NCBI RefSeq assembly: GCF_042679605.1
Contig: NZ_JBHTMU010000022.1
Coordinates: 1 to 64,000, forward strand
Direction: 5' to 3'
DNA: 64,000 nt
Origin: Litorisediminicola beolgyonensis
Lineage (GTDB): Bacteria > Pseudomonadota > Alphaproteobacteria > Rhodobacterales > Rhodobacteraceae
The position numbers and the translations under genes are program-made. Under the pieces are notes generated by a model. The model saw only the letters and a program-made list of their open reading frames with translations. It did not search any database and had not been told where the DNA came from. Shown here piece after piece: positions 1-8,333 of the stretch. Every line of letters begins with the position of its first letter. Position 1 is the first letter of the stretch.

Positions 1-58
1 AATGCTGTCGCCCCTCGAGTTCGAGCGGCAGCAGAAACTGAGGCACGAGGGCGTCTAA
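1..58 (+). CDS. IS3-family transposase OrfB, C-terminal end (partial)
   Basis: This partial reading frame ends SPLEFERQQKLRHEGV, the usual tail of the DDE transposase (OrfB) of IS3-family elements, where an SPxEFE motif closes the integrase core domain. Only the extreme C-terminus is present because the gene starts before the window, so nothing can be said about activity. The stop codon TAA lies at 56-58. Confidence 0.6.
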   Translation, partial: MLSPLEFERQQKLRHEGV

Positions 59-76
59 GAGACGCGGGGCTATTCA
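1..76 (+). mobile_element. Right end of an IS3-family insertion sequence
   Basis: The window opens inside an insertion sequence. The last 18 codons of a transposase are followed, after its TAA, by a short end sequence finishing in GGGGCTATTCA (66-76), which resembles the terminal inverted repeats of many IS3-family elements. The left end and the rest of the element lie outside the window, so the exact boundary and any target duplication cannot be confirmed. Confidence 0.6.
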
Positions 77-154
77 GAGTGTAAAAGCCGCGGCGGCTTG
101 TCTCCCGCCGCGCTTTGGCCGATAAGGGCAGCGACCGCTGTCAAGGAGGTGTCC

Positions 155-466
155 ATGCGCGCTCGGATCTATCGTCCTGCAAAGACCGCCATGTCGTCCG
201 GCAAGGCCAAGACGAAGCATTGGGTCCTGGAATACGTGCAGGACAGCGCGCGCGAGATCGATCCGCTGATGGGCTGGACCTCGTCCTCGGACACCCAGAG
301 CCAGGTCAAGCTGCGCTTCGAGACCAAGGAAGCGGCGCTCGAATATGCCCGCGACCACGGCATCGACGCGCAGGTCTTCGAGCCGAAGGAGCGCAAGTTC
401 AACGTGCGCCCGCGCGGCTATGCCGAGAACTTCGCCGTGGACCGTCGGGGCGCCTGGACGCACTGA
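155..466 (+). CDS. NDUFS4-like supernumerary subunit of respiratory complex I
   Basis: A 103-residue protein of the ETC complex I subunit family (PF04800), the bacterial counterpart of the mitochondrial 18-kDa NDUFS4 subunit. In Paracoccus and relatives it is a peripheral-arm subunit that stabilises NADH:quinone oxidoreductase. Family hallmarks seen are the N-terminal RARIYRPAKTAMSSG segment, the central WVLEY and MGWTSSSD stretches, and the C-terminal RPRGYAENF. The start at 155 is chosen because AAGGAGG lies 6-12 bases upstream; an in-frame ATG at 98 lacks such a site. It stands alone between an insertion sequence and a tRNA gene, away from any nuo operon. Confidence 0.88.
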   Translation: MRARIYRPAKTAMSSGKAKTKHWVLEYVQDSAREIDPLMGWTSSSDTQSQVKLRFETKEAALEYARDHGIDAQVFEPKERKFNVRPRGYAENFAVDRRGAWTH

Positions 467-510
467 CACTCTGGCGCGGCCCGGCGGGCTGCGCTATTGC
501 GGCTCGCAGC

Positions 511-587
511 GGTCCCTTAGCTCAACTGGATAGAGCAGCTGACTTCTAATCAGCAGGTTGAGGGTTCGAGTCCTTCAGGGATCGCCA
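511..587 (+). tRNA. tRNA-Arg (anticodon TCT)
   Basis: A complete 77-nt cloverleaf can be folded. The acceptor stem GGTCCCT pairs with AGGGATC, there is a D arm GCTC/GAGC, the anticodon stem GCTGA/TCAGC carries loop CTTCTAA with TCT at 545-547, and the T arm has the GGTTCGAGTCC pattern. The discriminator base G is followed by an encoded CCA. It reads AGA (Arg) codons. Confidence 0.96.
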
Positions 588-615
588 TTGCCCCAACCAG
601 CTGAGGCCGGACTTT

Positions 616-1425
616 TCAGAACCCGGCGGTGATCGCCCGCGAGGCCTCCATCGCGAAGGGGGCCAGCTGGTGGACGAAGCCCTCGGGCTCCCATTCGGAC
701 AATGAGCCCGCGACATGGATCGCGCCCATCGGCTTGCCGTTGATGACCAGAGGCAGGCCGAGCGCGATCTCGCCCAGCACGTATTCCTCCCGGACCACCG
801 CGTAGCCGTCGCGGCGGGCGTCGTCGATGGCGGCGAGGATGGCTTCGGGATCGGTGAGGGTCGCCTTGGTGCGCGCGTCCAGATCCGACGCCTGGACGAT
901 CTCCGCGGCTTCGTCGCGGGGCAGGGCGGAGAGCGCGGCGCGGCCTCCGGCGGTGCAGTAGCTCGGCACGGAATGTCCTACGAGGGTCGCATAGAAGGTC
1001 TCGCGCTTGCTCTGCATGCGCAGGGCGTAGACCATGCGGGTCCGGTCGAAGAGGCTGAGGTCGATCCGTTCCTTGATCGTCTTGCGAAGTTCCAGGAGGA
1101 CCGGCGTGGCGCGCTGCACGAGCGGGTCGAGGCGCAGCATGTCGAGCGTGTGATCGAGCACGGGAAGGCCGGGCAGGTAGCCGCGGTCGCCCTCGCTGCG
1201 GCGCAGGTAGCCGAGCTTGCGCAAAGTGTGGACCAGCCGTTGCGCCGCCGATCGGTCGAGCTGCGCGGCTTGCGCGATCTCCGAGAGACTCATCGGACCG
1301 CGCGCCTCGTTGAAGGCCGACAGCACCTGAAACGCGCGTGCGGCAGAGCGGACGAAGAGGCGATCCTCGTCGTTTGCCGAAAAATCGGTCGTTTCCGGGG
1401 TCTTCGACCGAGCGCTGTGATTCAT
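616..1425 (-). CDS. IclR-family transcriptional regulator
   Basis: A 269-residue regulator with an N-terminal winged helix-turn-helix (about residues 25-85, containing SLSEIAQAAQLDRSAAQRLVHTL) and a C-terminal IclR effector domain ending in the typical PMGAIHVAGSLSEWEP segment. The family usually represses or activates adjacent catabolic genes in response to small carbon compounds. It is divergent from the M81 peptidase/ABC transporter operon and is its probable regulator; a perfect palindrome sits in the shared promoter region (1487-1503). The start at 1425 is preferred because GGGGG lies just upstream and the homologous region begins shortly after; a longer in-frame version to 1563 would run through the promoter. 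Confidence 0.87.
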   Translation of the reverse strand: MNHSARSKTPETTDFSANDEDRLFVRSAARAFQVLSAFNEARGPMSLSEIAQAAQLDRSAAQRLVHTLRKLGYLRRSEGDRGYLPGLPVLDHTLDMLRLDPLVQRATPVLLELRKTIKERIDLSLFDRTRMVYALRMQSKRETFYATLVGHSVPSYCTAGGRAALSALPRDEAAEIVQASDLDARTKATLTDPEAILAAIDDARRDGYAVVREEYVLGEIALGLPLVINGKPMGAIHVAGSLSEWEPEGFVHQLAPFAMEASRAITAGF

Positions 1426-1486
1426 TCGTGTACCCCCGATTGACAGGTGCCGGAACGCGCCCCTACCATCGATAAGTGATATCAAG

Positions 1487-1503
1487 GTATCGCAATGCGA
1501 TAC
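1487..1503. promoter_or_regulatory. Perfect palindrome, candidate IclR operator
   Basis: GTATCGCA-A-TGCGATAC is an exact 8-bp inverted repeat with a one-base centre. It lies between the divergent IclR gene (start 1425) and the M81 peptidase gene (start 1562). IclR-type proteins bind short palindromes of this kind, so this is the likely operator; the assignment is inferred from position and symmetry. Confidence 0.55.
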
Positions 1504-1561
1504 TATACGGGTGCCTCGCGTTTTGCCAAGAGCTCGGATGACGCTCCGGTCAGGGAGAGAC

Positions 1562-3112
1562 ATGAAAGTCGCTATCGCTGGATTTCTTCACGAAACCAAC
1601 ACCTTCGCGCCGGTGCGTGCGGATGTGGAGGCGTTTCGGACCGGCGGTGGCTACATCCCGATGGTGGAGGGCGCGGATATTCTCGAGGCCGCGCAGGGCG
1701 TCAATCTCGGCATCAGCGGCGCGCTCGAGATCGCCCAGGAATGTGGCTGGCAGGTTCAGCCGATTCTCTGGGCCGGAGCGATCCCGTCGGCCCATGTGAC
1801 CTGCGCCGCCTATGAGCGGATCGCGGGCCGGATCGTCGATGGCATCGCCGCCCTGGGAGAGATCGACGGAGTTTTCCTCGATCTGCATGGCGCGATGGTG
1901 GCCGAGCATCTCGACGATGGCGAGGCCGAGCTCGCCGGCCGCGTGCGCGAGCTAGTCGGCCCGGATGTGCCGGTCGTCGCGGCGCTCGATCTGCACGGCA
2001 ATATCGGCGCGGCGATGGTCGCGGCGCTCGACGCCTATGTCGGCTTCCGGACCTATCCGCATATCGACATGGCCGAGACCGGGCGCCGCGCCGCGCGCCT
2101 TCTCGACAGGATGATGGCGACCGGTACGCGGCCCGCCAAGGCGTTCCGGCGGATGTCCTACCTGGTTCCGATCCCGTTTCAATGCACCGATCTCGATCCG
2201 GCCCGCGAACTCTACACGCAGACGGCCGAGCTGGAGGCGGGCGATGTCTGGTCGACCTCGCTCTTCATGGGGTTTCCCGCCGCCGATATTCCCGATTGCG
2301 GTCCGACCGCGGTGGCCTTTGCCGAGACCCAAGCCGAGGCCGATGCCGCGGCCGACCGGATCGCGTCGCTTTACGAGGCCGCGGAGGATCGCTTCGCCGG
2401 GCAGACCTTTTCGCCCCAGGAGGCGATTGCCGAGGCGCTCCGTCTCAAGCGCGCCGGGACCTCGGGGCCGGTGATCCTCGCTGATACCCAGGACAATCCC
2501 GGCGCGGGGGGCATCTCAGCCACGACCGGCATCCTGCGCGCCATGGTCGAGGCGGGCGTCGAGAATGCCGCGCTCGGCGTGATCGTCGATCCGGAGACGG
2601 CCAGGCTGGCCCACGAAGCCGGGCAGGGCGCACTTATCACCTGCCGCCTCGGCGGCCATCGCGATCTGCCCGATGCGCCGCCGTTCAAGACCGACGCGGC
2701 GGTCGAGGCGCTCTCGGACGGGCGCCTGACGGCCTCGGGGCCTTATTACGGCGGCACCAAGCTCGATCTCGGGCCGTCCGCCTGTCTCAGGATCGGTGGT
2801 GTGCGCGTCGCGGTGACAAGCCGGATCGCGCAGACCGCGGACCGCGAGATGTTCCGGTTCCTCGGCATCGCGCCCGAGGAGATGAGCCTCGTATCGGTAA
2901 AGAGTTCCACCCATTTCCGCGCGGATTTCGCCCCGATCGCGGGCGCGATCCTGGTGACCCTGTCACCCGGTCCGATGCCGTTCGACCCGGCGGACCTTCC
3001 CTTTACCCGGCTGAGACCGGGACTGCGCCTGTCGCCCGGAGGCCCGGCCTTCGTCGCGCCGGCGCCAAGCGAGGCATCGGCGAAACCCCTCGCCGCTGCC
3101 GAACACATCTAA
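1562..3112 (+). CDS. M81-family metallopeptidase (MlrC/microcystinase C-like)
   Basis: A 516-residue protein with the two-part layout of M81 peptidases: an N-terminal DUF1485 domain beginning MKVAIAGFLHETNTFAP, with a DLHGAM and a DLHGN motif (about residues 108 and 143) that supply metal ligands, and a C-terminal MlrC domain. The founding member, MlrC, hydrolyses linear peptides left after opening of microcystin; most homologues are of unknown substrate and lie, as here, beside peptide ABC transporters. No signal peptide is visible, so it should act in the cytoplasm on imported substrate. The start is fixed by AGGGAGAG just upstream. It is the first gene of the operon. Confidence 0.85.
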   Translation: MKVAIAGFLHETNTFAPVRADVEAFRTGGGYIPMVEGADILEAAQGVNLGISGALEIAQECGWQVQPILWAGAIPSAHVTCAAYERIAGRIVDGIAALGEIDGVFLDLHGAMVAEHLDDGEAELAGRVRELVGPDVPVVAALDLHGNIGAAMVAALDAYVGFRTYPHIDMAETGRRAARLLDRMMATGTRPAKAFRRMSYLVPIPFQCTDLDPARELYTQTAELEAGDVWSTSLFMGFPAADIPDCGPTAVAFAETQAEADAAADRIASLYEAAEDRFAGQTFSPQEAIAEALRLKRAGTSGPVILADTQDNPGAGGISATTGILRAMVEAGVENAALGVIVDPETARLAHEAGQGALITCRLGGHRDLPDAPPFKTDAAVEALSDGRLTASGPYYGGTKLDLGPSACLRIGGVRVAVTSRIAQTADREMFRFLGIAPEEMSLVSVKSSTHFRADFAPIAGAILVTLSPGPMPFDPADLPFTRLRPGLRLSPGGPAFVAPAPSEASAKPLAAAEHI

Positions 3113-3140
3113 AAAGAACACCAACATGGAGCTGTCCCAG

Positions 3141-4733
3141 ATGATGACACGACCCTTCACGACCCTGACCCGCGCCGCGGTGCTGGCGGGCGCGACGTTC
3201 CTGACGCCGCTCGCGGTATCGGCCCAGGAGGAGAAGACCATCACCGCGGTGATGCATTCGGGCCTTCGGGTGCTCGACCCGGTGATCACCACGGCCCACA
3301 TCACCCGCAACCACGGCTACATGATCTATGACGTGCTGACCGCCGTGGACGCGGACTTCAAGCCGCAGCCGCAGATGGCGGATTGGGAGGTCTCCGAGGA
3401 CGGGCTCACCTACACCTTCACCCTGCGCGACGGCCTCATGTTCCATGACGGCGCGCCGGTGACGGGCGCGGATGTCGTCGCCTCGCTCCAGCGCTGGGGC
3501 AAGCGCGATTCCGGCGGGCAGCTGATCTTCGACGTGACCGCAAGCCTCGAGGCACCCGACGACAAGACCGTCGTCTGGACCCTCAGCGAGCCCTTCGCGC
3601 CCCTGATGGACGTGATCTCGAAGCAGTCGGCGGTGCCGCCTTTCATCATGCCCGCGCGCGTCGCCGAGACCTCGCCGGACGAGACCATCACCGAATATGT
3701 CGGCTCCGGTCCGTTCGTCTTCAACGAGGAGGAATACGAGCCCGGCGTCTCGGTCACCTACGAGAAGTTCGACGATTACGTGCCGCGCGAGGGTGAGCCG
3801 TCCTGGATGGCGGGTGGCAAGGTCGTCAATGTCGACAAGGTCGTCTGGACGACGATGCCGGACAACGTCACGGCGATCAACGCGCTCACCAATGGCGAGA
3901 TCGACTATCTCGAGCAGGTGCAGATCGACCTCCTGCCGATCCTCGAGGCGTCTCCGGATGTCGTCGTCGAGATGCGCGACCCGCTGGGTTACGTGACCAT
4001 CGGCCGCCCGAACCACCTGCACCCGCCGTTCGACAACAAGCTCGTGCGCCAGGCCGCGCTTGCCGCGCTCGACCAGGAATCGATGCTGGCGACGATGCAG
4101 GGCGATCCCGAATACTACAACGTCTGCGGCGCGATCTTCGGCTGCGCCACGCCCCTCGGGGACGAGAGCGGCTCCGAGATCGTGACCGGCGGCGCTGATC
4201 CCGAGAAGGCCAAGGCGCTTCTGGAAGAGGCGGGCTATGACGGCACGCCCATCGTGCTGATGGCGCCGACCGACGTCGTCAGCCTCGTCAACCAGCCCGT
4301 GGTTGCGGCGCAGGCGCTCCGCGAGGCCGGGTTCGAGGTCGATCTCCAGTCGATGGACTGGCAGACGGTCGTCCAGCGGCGCGCCCAGCAGCTTCCGCCC
4401 GCCGAGGGCGGCTGGAACATGTTCTTCACCAACTGGATGGTGCCCGAGATCTCGGACCCGCTGATCAACGTGATGGTCAACGGCCGCGGCGACGACGCCT
4501 GGTTCGGCTGGCCGACCGACGAGGAGATCGAGGCGATGCGCTCCGAGTTCGTCGCGGCGACCGATGCCGAGACCCAGAAGGAGATCGCGGTCCGGATCCA
4601 GGAGCATGTGCTCGACAACGTGAACTACATCATGATGGGCGAGTACCTGATCCCGCAGGCGCGCTCGACCAAGATCGAGAACATGATCCCGTCGCCGGTG
4701 CCGGTCTTCTGGAACATGACCAAGGCCGACTGA
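3141..4733 (+). CDS. ABC transporter substrate-binding protein, peptide/nickel family 5
   Basis: Periplasmic solute-binding protein of the SBP_bac_5 family (DppA/OppA type), about 530 residues. A Sec signal peptide (basic MTRP start, hydrophobic core, cut after VSAQ) is followed by the family's HDGAPVTGADVVASLQRW region and YVGSGPFVF segment. The start at 3141 is preferred because GGAG lies 9 bases upstream; an in-frame ATG at 3126 is possible. It presumably captures a peptide or peptide-like compound for the two permeases and the fused ATPase that follow. The specificity cannot be read from sequence. Confidence 0.9.
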   Translation: MMTRPFTTLTRAAVLAGATFLTPLAVSAQEEKTITAVMHSGLRVLDPVITTAHITRNHGYMIYDVLTAVDADFKPQPQMADWEVSEDGLTYTFTLRDGLMFHDGAPVTGADVVASLQRWGKRDSGGQLIFDVTASLEAPDDKTVVWTLSEPFAPLMDVISKQSAVPPFIMPARVAETSPDETITEYVGSGPFVFNEEEYEPGVSVTYEKFDDYVPREGEPSWMAGGKVVNVDKVVWTTMPDNVTAINALTNGEIDYLEQVQIDLLPILEASPDVVVEMRDPLGYVTIGRPNHLHPPFDNKLVRQAALAALDQESMLATMQGDPEYYNVCGAIFGCATPLGDESGSEIVTGGADPEKAKALLEEAGYDGTPIVLMAPTDVVSLVNQPVVAAQALREAGFEVDLQSMDWQTVVQRRAQQLPPAEGGWNMFFTNWMVPEISDPLINVMVNGRGDDAWFGWPTDEEIEAMRSEFVAATDAETQKEIAVRIQEHVLDNVNYIMMGEYLIPQARSTKIENMIPSPVPVFWNMTKAD

Positions 4734-4818
4734 GGCCAACCGCCGGGGGGCGTCACGCGCGCGCCCCGGCATCCTGCCCAAGACCTGACCCGATGCCCCC
4801 GATCTCCCAGGAGCGCGC

Positions 4819-5760
4819 ATGTTCGCCTACATCCTGAAACGGATACTCGCCACGATCCCCGTGATGGTGATCGTCGCCATCTTCGTCTTCCTGCTGTTGC
4901 GGCTGACGCCCGGCGATCCGGCCGCGATCCTCGCCGGGGACGCCGCCACCCCGGCGCAGCTTGAACGCATCCGCGACCGGCTGGGGCTGAACGACCCGCT
5001 CTACGTCCAGTTCTTCACCTGGGTCGGGCAGATGCTGAAGGGCGATTTCGGCACCTCGCTCATTTCCAACACCGAGGTGGCGGGGATGATCGGCGACCGG
5101 ATCGGCCCCACGATCAACATCGCCGTCCTGACCATCGTGATCTCGGTGGCGTTGGCGGTGCCGATGGGGGTCGTCGCAGCCTGGCGGCACCGGACCTGGG
5201 TGGACTTCCTGGTGATGTCCTTCTCGGTCCTGGGCTTCTCGGTCCCGGTCTTCGTGATCGGCTACATCCTGATCCAGATCTTCGCCATCGAGCTGCGCTG
5301 GCTGCCGGTGCAGGGCTATGCCTCTCCCGCCGACGGGTTGGGGCCGTTCTTTGCCCGCGCGATCCTGCCCGCGCTGACGCTGGCCACGATCTATGTCGCC
5401 CTAATCGCCCGGATGACCCGCGCCTCCATGCTCGAGGTGCTGGGCGAGGATTACATCCGCACCGCCCGTGCCAAGGGCGTGCGGGAGAACCTCGTGCTCT
5501 TCCGCCATGCGCTGAGAAACGCCGCGGTGCCGATCCTGACGATCATCGGCACCGGCTTCGCGCTCCTGATCTCGGGGGTGGTGGTGACCGAGAGCGTCTT
5601 CAACATTCCCGGGATCGGGCGGCTGACGGTCGATGCGATCCTCGCCCGCGACTACCCGGTGATCCAGGCGATGATCCTCTTCACGGCGGGCATCTACGTC
5701 TTGGTCAACCTGCTGGTCGACATCTCCTATTCCTTCTTCGATCCGAGGATCCGTTACTGA
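4819..5760 (+). CDS. Peptide ABC transporter permease, DppB type
   Basis: A 313-residue inner-membrane permease. It begins MFAYILKRILATIPVM, the usual start of DppB/OppB proteins, followed by the RLTPGDPA motif, about six transmembrane segments, and the cytoplasmic EAA loop (EDYIRTARAKGVRENLVLFRHALRN, near residue 210) that docks onto the ATPase. An AGGAG ribosome binding site precedes it. It pairs with the next permease, whose start lies one base after this stop codon, implying translational coupling. Confidence 0.92.
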   Translation: MFAYILKRILATIPVMVIVAIFVFLLLRLTPGDPAAILAGDAATPAQLERIRDRLGLNDPLYVQFFTWVGQMLKGDFGTSLISNTEVAGMIGDRIGPTINIAVLTIVISVALAVPMGVVAAWRHRTWVDFLVMSFSVLGFSVPVFVIGYILIQIFAIELRWLPVQGYASPADGLGPFFARAILPALTLATIYVALIARMTRASMLEVLGEDYIRTARAKGVRENLVLFRHALRNAAVPILTIIGTGFALLISGVVVTESVFNIPGIGRLTVDAILARDYPVIQAMILFTAGIYVLVNLLVDISYSFFDPRIRY

Positions 5761-5761
5761 C

Positions 5762-6649
5762 ATGACAGAGATCCCCTCATCCCGGCACAGCGCCTTCCAG
5801 GTGCTCACGGGCCTCTTTTCCCTGCCCGCGAACGCGCGGATCGGGGCCGGGCCGGTCCTCGCCGCGCTCATGCTCGCGGCCATCGTCCTCGCCGCGCTCC
5901 TCGCGCCGTTTTGCGTGCCCTATGACCCGCTCGCGATGGAGGCAACGTCCCGGTTGAAGCCGCCGTCTTCGGACCATCTGCTCGGCACCGACCAGTTCGG
6001 GCGGGATACGTTCAGCCGGGTCATGTATGGCGGGCGCGTCTCGCTCTTGATCGGGATCGCGACGGCAATCGTGAGCGTCCTGATCGGTCTGGCCATCGGA
6101 CTTGTTGCCGGCTTCTTCCGCGCGGTCGACGGCATCATCATGCGGATCATGGACAGCCTCATGGCGATCCCGGCGATCCTTCTAGCCATCGCCCTGGTCG
6201 CGCTCAACGGTCCGAGCCTGACCTCGGTGATCCTCGCCATCACCATCCCCGAGGTTCCGCGCGTCGTGCGCCTCGTCCGCTCGGTGGTGCTGAGCGCCCG
6301 CGAGGAACCCTATGTCGAGGCGGCGATCGCTCTGGGCTCGTCGATGCCGAAGATCCTGATCCAGCACCTCATGCCCAACACGCTCGCGCCGCTGATCGTG
6401 CAGGGCACCTATATCTGCGCCTCCGCGATCCTGATCGAGGCGATCCTGAGCTTCCTCGGCGCAGGCGTCTCCACCGAAATTCCGACCTGGGGGAACATCA
6501 TGGCCGAGGGGCGGACCTACTTCCAGATCAAGCCGGGGCTGATCTTCTGGCCGGGGCTGATGCTGTCGCTCTGCATCCTGTCGATCAACCTCCTCGGCGA
6601 CACCGCGCGTGACCTTCTCGATCCGCGCCTCAAGAAACGGGAGGCGTGA
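5762..6649 (+). CDS. Peptide ABC transporter permease, DppC type
   Basis: The second permease of the importer, 295 residues, with the N-terminal DppC/OppC extension, the HLLGTDQFGRDTFSRVMYG signature near residue 75, about six transmembrane helices and an EAA loop (VEAAIALGSSMPKILIQHLMPN). It forms the translocation channel with the preceding DppB-like protein. The stop codon lies one base before the ATPase start, so all three genes are probably translated in sequence. Confidence 0.92.
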   Translation: MTEIPSSRHSAFQVLTGLFSLPANARIGAGPVLAALMLAAIVLAALLAPFCVPYDPLAMEATSRLKPPSSDHLLGTDQFGRDTFSRVMYGGRVSLLIGIATAIVSVLIGLAIGLVAGFFRAVDGIIMRIMDSLMAIPAILLAIALVALNGPSLTSVILAITIPEVPRVVRLVRSVVLSAREEPYVEAAIALGSSMPKILIQHLMPNTLAPLIVQGTYICASAILIEAILSFLGAGVSTEIPTWGNIMAEGRTYFQIKPGLIFWPGLMLSLCILSINLLGDTARDLLDPRLKKREA

Positions 6650-6650
6650 G

Positions 6651-8333
6651 ATGGAGTTCAAGAACCGCGAATTCGCCGATGCCCGCCGCATCCTGAAGAT
6701 CCGCAACCTGAAGGTCGCGCTCAGCGACCGTCCCAACGCGGCGCCCGTGCTCGACGGGATCGACCTCGATATCCATGCGGGCGAGACGCATTGCCTCGTC
6801 GGCGAAAGCGGCTCGGGCAAATCCGTGACCTCGCTTGCGGTCATGGGGCTTCTGCCGAAAGGCGCGCTCGAGGTCTCTGGCGGGCTGATCGACCTCGAGG
6901 GCACCGAGATCACCGCCGCCAGCCCGGGCAAGATGCGCGAGCTGCGCGCGCAGCGGATCGCGATGATCTTCCAGGAGCCGATGACCGCGCTGAACCCGGT
7001 GCTGCGCGTCGGCGAGCAGATCGAAGAGGTGCTGGCCATGCACACCGATCTGTCGAAAAGCGCCGCGCGCGAGCGGACGCTTCAGATCATGCGCGATGTG
7101 CACCTGCCCGATGTGGAGCGGGTCTACGGATCGTTCCCGCACCAGCTTTCGGGCGGTCAGCGGCAGCGGATCATGATCGCGATGGCGCTGGTGCTCGACC
7201 CCGATCTCCTGATCGCGGACGAGCCGACCACGGCGCTCGACGTGACCACGCAGCTGCAGATCCTCAAGCTCATCTCCGAGATGCAGGAGCGCCACGGCAC
7301 GGCGGTTCTCTTCATCACCCATGACATGGGCGTCGTGGCCGAGATCGCCGACACCGTCAGCGTTATGCAGCAGGGCCGGATCGTCGAGCGGGCGCCGATC
7401 CGCGCGCTTCTGACCGATCCCAAGGAGCCTTATACGCGGAAGCTCCTCGAAGCGGTGCCGAGCCTGACGCCGCGCGACGCGCGCGAGGCGGCGTCCGAGG
7501 AGACCGTTCTGACCGTCACGGATCTTGGCATGAGCTATGGCGGCGGCGGGTTCTTCCGCAAATCCGCGGGCGTCCGCGCCGCGAAGAACGTGAGTTTCGA
7601 CCTCAGGCCCGGCCGCACCCTCGGCATCGTGGGCGAGAGCGGGTCCGGGAAATCCACCGTGGCGCGCTGCATCATGCGGCTGATCGAGCCGACCGAGGGC
7701 AGGATCGACCTTGCCGGAGAGGAGATCGCCCATCTGTCGCGGCGCGCGCTTCGGCCGCACCGGCGGCATTTCCAGATCGTCTTCCAGGATCCCTATCGGT
7801 CGCTCAATCCGCGCTGGACCGTCGGGCGCAGCCTCTGCGAGGGACCGGTGAATTTCGGCACCTCCCGTGCCGATGCCATGGCGCGCGCCGCCGAGCTGAT
7901 GGAGATCGTGGGGCTGCCCCGCGATGCGCTCGACCGCTACCCGCACCAGTTCTCGGGCGGTCAGCGCCAGCGTATCGCCATCGCCCGCGCGGTCGCGATG
8001 CAGCCCGACGTGCTGGTCGCCGACGAGGCCGTCTCGGCGCTCGACGTGAGCGTGCAGGCGCAGGTGCTCGATCTTCTCGAAGAGGTGCAGGCGCGCTTCG
8101 GCATCGCCATGCTCTTCATCACCCATGACCTGCGCGTCGCTGCCCAGATCTGCGACGACGTTCTGGTGATGCAGAAAGGCGAGGTGGTCGAGCAGGGGCC
8201 TGCGGCCCGCGTCCTCGGCGACCCGCAGCACAGCTACACGAAAAGCCTGATCTACGCCGCGCCCGGCCGCCATTGGGATTTCGCCCGCTTCCGCGCGCTC
8301 GAGAGCACGCCCAGACCAGGAGTTTCCGCATGA
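6651..8333 (+). CDS. Peptide ABC transporter ATPase, fused DppD-DppF type
   Basis: A 560-residue protein carrying two complete ABC ATPase domains. The first has Walker A GESGSGKSVTS, signature LSGGQRQRIMIAMAL and Walker B LLIADEPTTALD. The second has GESGSGKSTVA, FSGGQRQRIAIARAV and VLVADEAVSALD. Each is followed by the oligopeptide-transporter C-terminal motif (KEPYTRKLLEAVPSL; QHSYTKSLIYAAP). In E. coli these are separate proteins; single-chain fusions are common in alphaproteobacteria. The start at 6651 follows the GGGAGG-containing end of the permease gene. It powers the importer encoded just upstream. Confidence 0.93.
   Translation: MEFKNREFADARRILKIRNLKVALSDRPNAAPVLDGIDLDIHAGETHCLVGESGSGKSVTSLAVMGLLPKGALEVSGGLIDLEGTEITAASPGKMRELRAQRIAMIFQEPMTALNPVLRVGEQIEEVLAMHTDLSKSAARERTLQIMRDVHLPDVERVYGSFPHQLSGGQRQRIMIAMALVLDPDLLIADEPTTALDVTTQLQILKLISEMQERHGTAVLFITHDMGVVAEIADTVSVMQQGRIVERAPIRALLTDPKEPYTRKLLEAVPSLTPRDAREAASEETVLTVTDLGMSYGGGGFFRKSAGVRAAKNVSFDLRPGRTLGIVGESGSGKSTVARCIMRLIEPTEGRIDLAGEEIAHLSRRALRPHRRHFQIVFQDPYRSLNPRWTVGRSLCEGPVNFGTSRADAMARAAELMEIVGLPRDALDRYPHQFSGGQRQRIAIARAVAMQPDVLVADEAVSALDVSVQAQVLDLLEEVQARFGIAMLFITHDLRVAAQICDDVLVMQKGEVVEQGPAARVLGDPQHSYTKSLIYAAPGRHWDFARFRALESTPRPGVSA

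Noticed and set aside
3003..4820. Long open frame antisense to the ABC binding protein gene (about 600 codons)
   Set aside because: It mirrors a well-supported gene in high-GC DNA, is rich in Arg, His, Gly and Asp with no motif, and has no ribosome site. The same holds for the long frames antisense to nirB (14673-17225), the subtilase (27724-30261), FDH alpha (39662-42634) and the 4Fe-4S gene (44885-46966).
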